Below are positions 7,228-9,059 of a DNA stretch of 9,059 bases, in pieces. The notes beneath the pieces are model-generated. The model did no database searches. It saw only the letters and a list, made by a program, of their open reading frames with translations, and was not told the DNA's origin. This stretch comes from Chitinophagales bacterium (GTDB taxonomy: Bacteria; Bacteroidota; Bacteroidia; Chitinophagales; UBA8649): contig JADHRO010000073.1 in the NCBI GenBank assembly GCA_016777395.1, positions 1 to 9,059 of the forward strand. The letters are read 5' to 3'. The translations under genes and the position numbers were made by a program. Within the stretch, counting starts at the first letter, position 1. Each line of letters opens with the position of its first letter.

Positions 7228-7263
7228 GAAAAAAAGGAGCATGTAAAATTCTCCTCTTTTTTC
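7228..7263 (+). terminator. Intrinsic terminator of the efflux operon
   Basis: Directly after the permease stop codon, AGGAG (7235-7239) pairs with CTCCT (7251-7255) around an 11-nt loop. Outside this, six A residues (7229-7234) pair with six T residues (7257-7262) past a single bulged C, and G7228 can pair with C7263. The stem ends in a T-run (7257-7262), giving a standard rho-independent terminator on the plus strand. It separates the pump operon from the peptidase gene. Confidence 0.8.
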
Positions 7264-7333
7264 ACGGCAATTTTTTGGTTTCGAAATTGAAGTTTTAAAT
7301 ATCCTCTATTTGAAATACACTAATTTTATAGCA

Positions 7334-9058
7334 ATGCTTTGTGGCAGAACTTTCTTAATATTGTGCGCGCTCATTCATCTTTGCAGTGCGCAGTTATATT
7401 CCAATCTGCCAGAAGTTCCTGAGGGATATTTTAGATCTCCTGTAGATGTAAAGATATATTTATCAGGGACCTTTGGAGAGCCCCGTAGTACTCATTTTCA
7501 CACTGGAATTGATATAAAAACTCAAGGAGTAGAAGGTAAAAAAATCTATTCAGTTGCTGAAGGCTATGTTTCTAGGGTATCAGTTTCCCCCTTTGGATAC
7601 GGGAATGCAGTTTATGTGACTCATCCAAACGGCATGGTATCCGTATATGGTCATCTTCAAAAGTTTGCCAGTAAAATTCAAGAATGGGTCAAACAACAAC
7701 AACACGCCCAAACTAACTTTGCAATAAACATGGAGGATCTCCCCCCTTCCCTATTCCCTGTCATTAAGGGGGAAGTCATTGCCTTTTCAGGAAACACCGG
7801 TGGTTCCGGTGGGCCCCACTTGCATTTTGAGTTGAGAGATAGCCTAGAGCATCCCTTAAACCCATTATTCTATGGTTTTGAAGAATGGGTGATTGATGAG
7901 ATTAAACCCTCTATCTATAATTTGTTTCTTTACAACCTCAATGAACTGAAACAGTTTACACCAGCAAAAAAAGTGAAGGCCAGTTTGGTAAGTACAGGAA
8001 TTTACATGATTAATTCTGTCATTCAAGTGAATACTCCAAAACTAGGTATCGGAGTCCATACTATTGATTTATTTACTGGAACAGCTAACAAGAATGGAGT
8101 ATATGAGATTAAACTCTATCATAACGAAACCTTAACTTATCATTATAGGGTAGATTTACTCTCATTTGATTATACCAAACATGTTTACAGTCATTGTGAT
8201 TATTGGCAAAAGAAAAACAACAATACAGTGCACAAATGTTTTCGTGAAAAGGGTAATAAGCTTCCACTTTATCCTGTAATGATTGAAGAGGGGGAAATTG
8301 ACTTATCGAATAGTGCCTTGCATAATATTCGTATTGAGGTAAATGATTTTCATGGGAATACCTCCAAGATTTCAGCCAAGCTTCAATACCAGCCGCAAGC
8401 TGAATTTTTTAAACCTAAAGAAGAAAGGTATGATGCCCATTTCTTACTTGGCCAGCGAAATCAATTCAGTAATAATAATGTTCGCATAAGTTTAGATGAG
8501 GGAGTATTGTTTAATGATCTATATTTTCAATACAAAGAGCGAGCAAATAATTCTTATGGCCCCTTCATAGACATACACAACAGTGCTGTGCCGGTGGGAG
8601 ATTACTTTGATATATCCATAAAAATTCACGCTATCGATACGAATGATATTGAAAAGTACGTGATAGCCTACTATGATTACAAGAATCGTAAAAAATCGAT
8701 TGGAGGTAAATATAGTGAAGGTTTTATGTGCGGAGAGACAAGAAGTTTAGGTACTTACTTTATTGATATTGATACGGTTCCCCCTAGACTAAATGCACTT
8801 AATATTAGTGAAGGGAAACAACTAACTCATCAAAAGAATATACAGTTTCGGGTCAGTGACTCCCTCTCAGGTATAGCATCATACGATGCATTCCTAAATG
8901 GTAAATGGGTGGTTTTGACTTATGATGCCAAGAAGAGCTTGATGACTTATACCATTAATAAAAGTATACTTAAAAGTGAAAATATTCTTGAAGTTTTAAT
9001 CGTGGATGAGCGCGGTAATTATACAAGTAAACAGTATGATTTTACCTATTTGAAATAG
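7334..9058 (+). CDS. Secreted M23-family (LytM-like) metallopeptidase
   Basis: A 574-residue exported protein. The signal peptide is MLCGRTFLILCALIHLCSA, probably cleaved before Gln20. The M23 zinc-peptidase domain occupies about 35-178 and keeps the full active site: His56-x-x-x-Asp60 (HTGID), His107 in YGHL, and His162-x-His164 in GGPHLHFELRD. By analogy with LytM, His56, Asp60 and His164 bind zinc, and His107 and His162 act in catalysis. The expected role is cutting peptidoglycan peptide cross-bridges in the periplasm. The remaining 400 residues are beta-rich; only the end is recognisable, an Ig-like segment beginning DTVPP (480-484) with VSDSLSGI and VDERGN motifs. This architecture occurs in other Bacteroidota M23 proteins. 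The start is ATG 7334; the frame extends to a TTG at 7310, which adds eight residues before a good signal peptide and is less likely. The stop (TAG 9056-9058) is inside the window, so the gene is complete. Confidence 0.93.
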   Translation: MLCGRTFLILCALIHLCSAQLYSNLPEVPEGYFRSPVDVKIYLSGTFGEPRSTHFHTGIDIKTQGVEGKKIYSVAEGYVSRVSVSPFGYGNAVYVTHPNGMVSVYGHLQKFASKIQEWVKQQQHAQTNFAINMEDLPPSLFPVIKGEVIAFSGNTGGSGGPHLHFELRDSLEHPLNPLFYGFEEWVIDEIKPSIYNLFLYNLNELKQFTPAKKVKASLVSTGIYMINSVIQVNTPKLGIGVHTIDLFTGTANKNGVYEIKLYHNETLTYHYRVDLLSFDYTKHVYSHCDYWQKKNNNTVHKCFREKGNKLPLYPVMIEEGEIDLSNSALHNIRIEVNDFHGNTSKISAKLQYQPQAEFFKPKEERYDAHFLLGQRNQFSNNNVRISLDEGVLFNDLYFQYKERANNSYGPFIDIHNSAVPVGDYFDISIKIHAIDTNDIEKYVIAYYDYKNRKKSIGGKYSEGFMCGETRSLGTYFIDIDTVPPRLNALNISEGKQLTHQKNIQFRVSDSLSGIASYDAFLNGKWVVLTYDAKKSLMTYTINKSILKSENILEVLIVDERGNYTSKQYDFTYLK

Positions 9059-9059
9059 T

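Noticed and set aside
7279..7286. TTTCGAAA palindrome before the peptidase gene
   Set aside because: A single 8-bp palindrome in AT-rich DNA, with no repeat or local regulator to connect it to, is expected by chance.
7305..7312. TCTATTTG as a -7 element for the M23 peptidase gene
   Set aside because: It matches TAnnTTTG at all but one fixed position, but no TTG lies at a proper -33 distance (the nearest are about 15 and 27 bp away), so it is not listed as a promoter.
1..9059. Search for a mobile element, CRISPR array, tRNA/rRNA, toxin-antitoxin or defence genes
   Set aside because: No terminal repeats, transposase or integrase motifs, spaced direct repeats, tRNA-like cloverleaf or relevant domains were seen; coding sequence accounts for almost all of the window.

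Overview
The window reads as an ordinary chromosomal segment from a member of the Bacteroidota, probably near the Flavobacteriia or a related marine lineage. The evidence is AT-rich DNA, A/T-rich leaders without Shine-Dalgarno sequences, promoter elements of the TTTG / TAnnTTTG type, signal peptides ending in ...AQ, and several protein families in forms typical of that phylum. These are a DUF1573 protein, an RND permease of almost 1170 residues, and a secreted M23 peptidase with a long beta-rich C-terminal half. The genus cannot be fixed from the sequence alone.

Layout. On the minus strand at the left (458 to 39) lies a small secreted DUF1573 protein, with a weak hairpin after its stop. A 166-bp divergent intergenic region (459-624) follows. 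It carries a -7 motif facing left, a well-spaced -33/-7 promoter facing right, and an imperfect inverted repeat over the rightward -33 element that could be an operator. Four genes then run rightward as a tight operon (625-7227): a TetR-family regulator, a TolC-like outer-membrane factor overlapping it by 8 bp, a lipoprotein periplasmic adaptor after 11 bp, and an RND inner-membrane permease after 24 bp. A clear hairpin plus T-run terminator (7228-7263) closes the operon. A separate rightward gene (7334-9058) encodes an exported M23 (LytM-like) metallopeptidase and ends one base before the window does.

How the genes work together. The regulator, channel, adaptor and permease form a complete tripartite efflux system with its own local control. 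The TetR protein is the first gene of the transcript it probably represses, giving a negative feedback loop that a ligand would relieve. The substrate cannot be read from the sequence. The flanking DUF1573 and M23 genes have no evident functional tie to the pump beyond all acting in the cell envelope.

No new mobile element, CRISPR array, RNA gene, toxin-antitoxin pair or defence system was seen. The points most worth a second look are the putative TetR operator and near-leaderless start, the altered proton-relay residues of the permease, and the extra hydrophobic pair in its middle.
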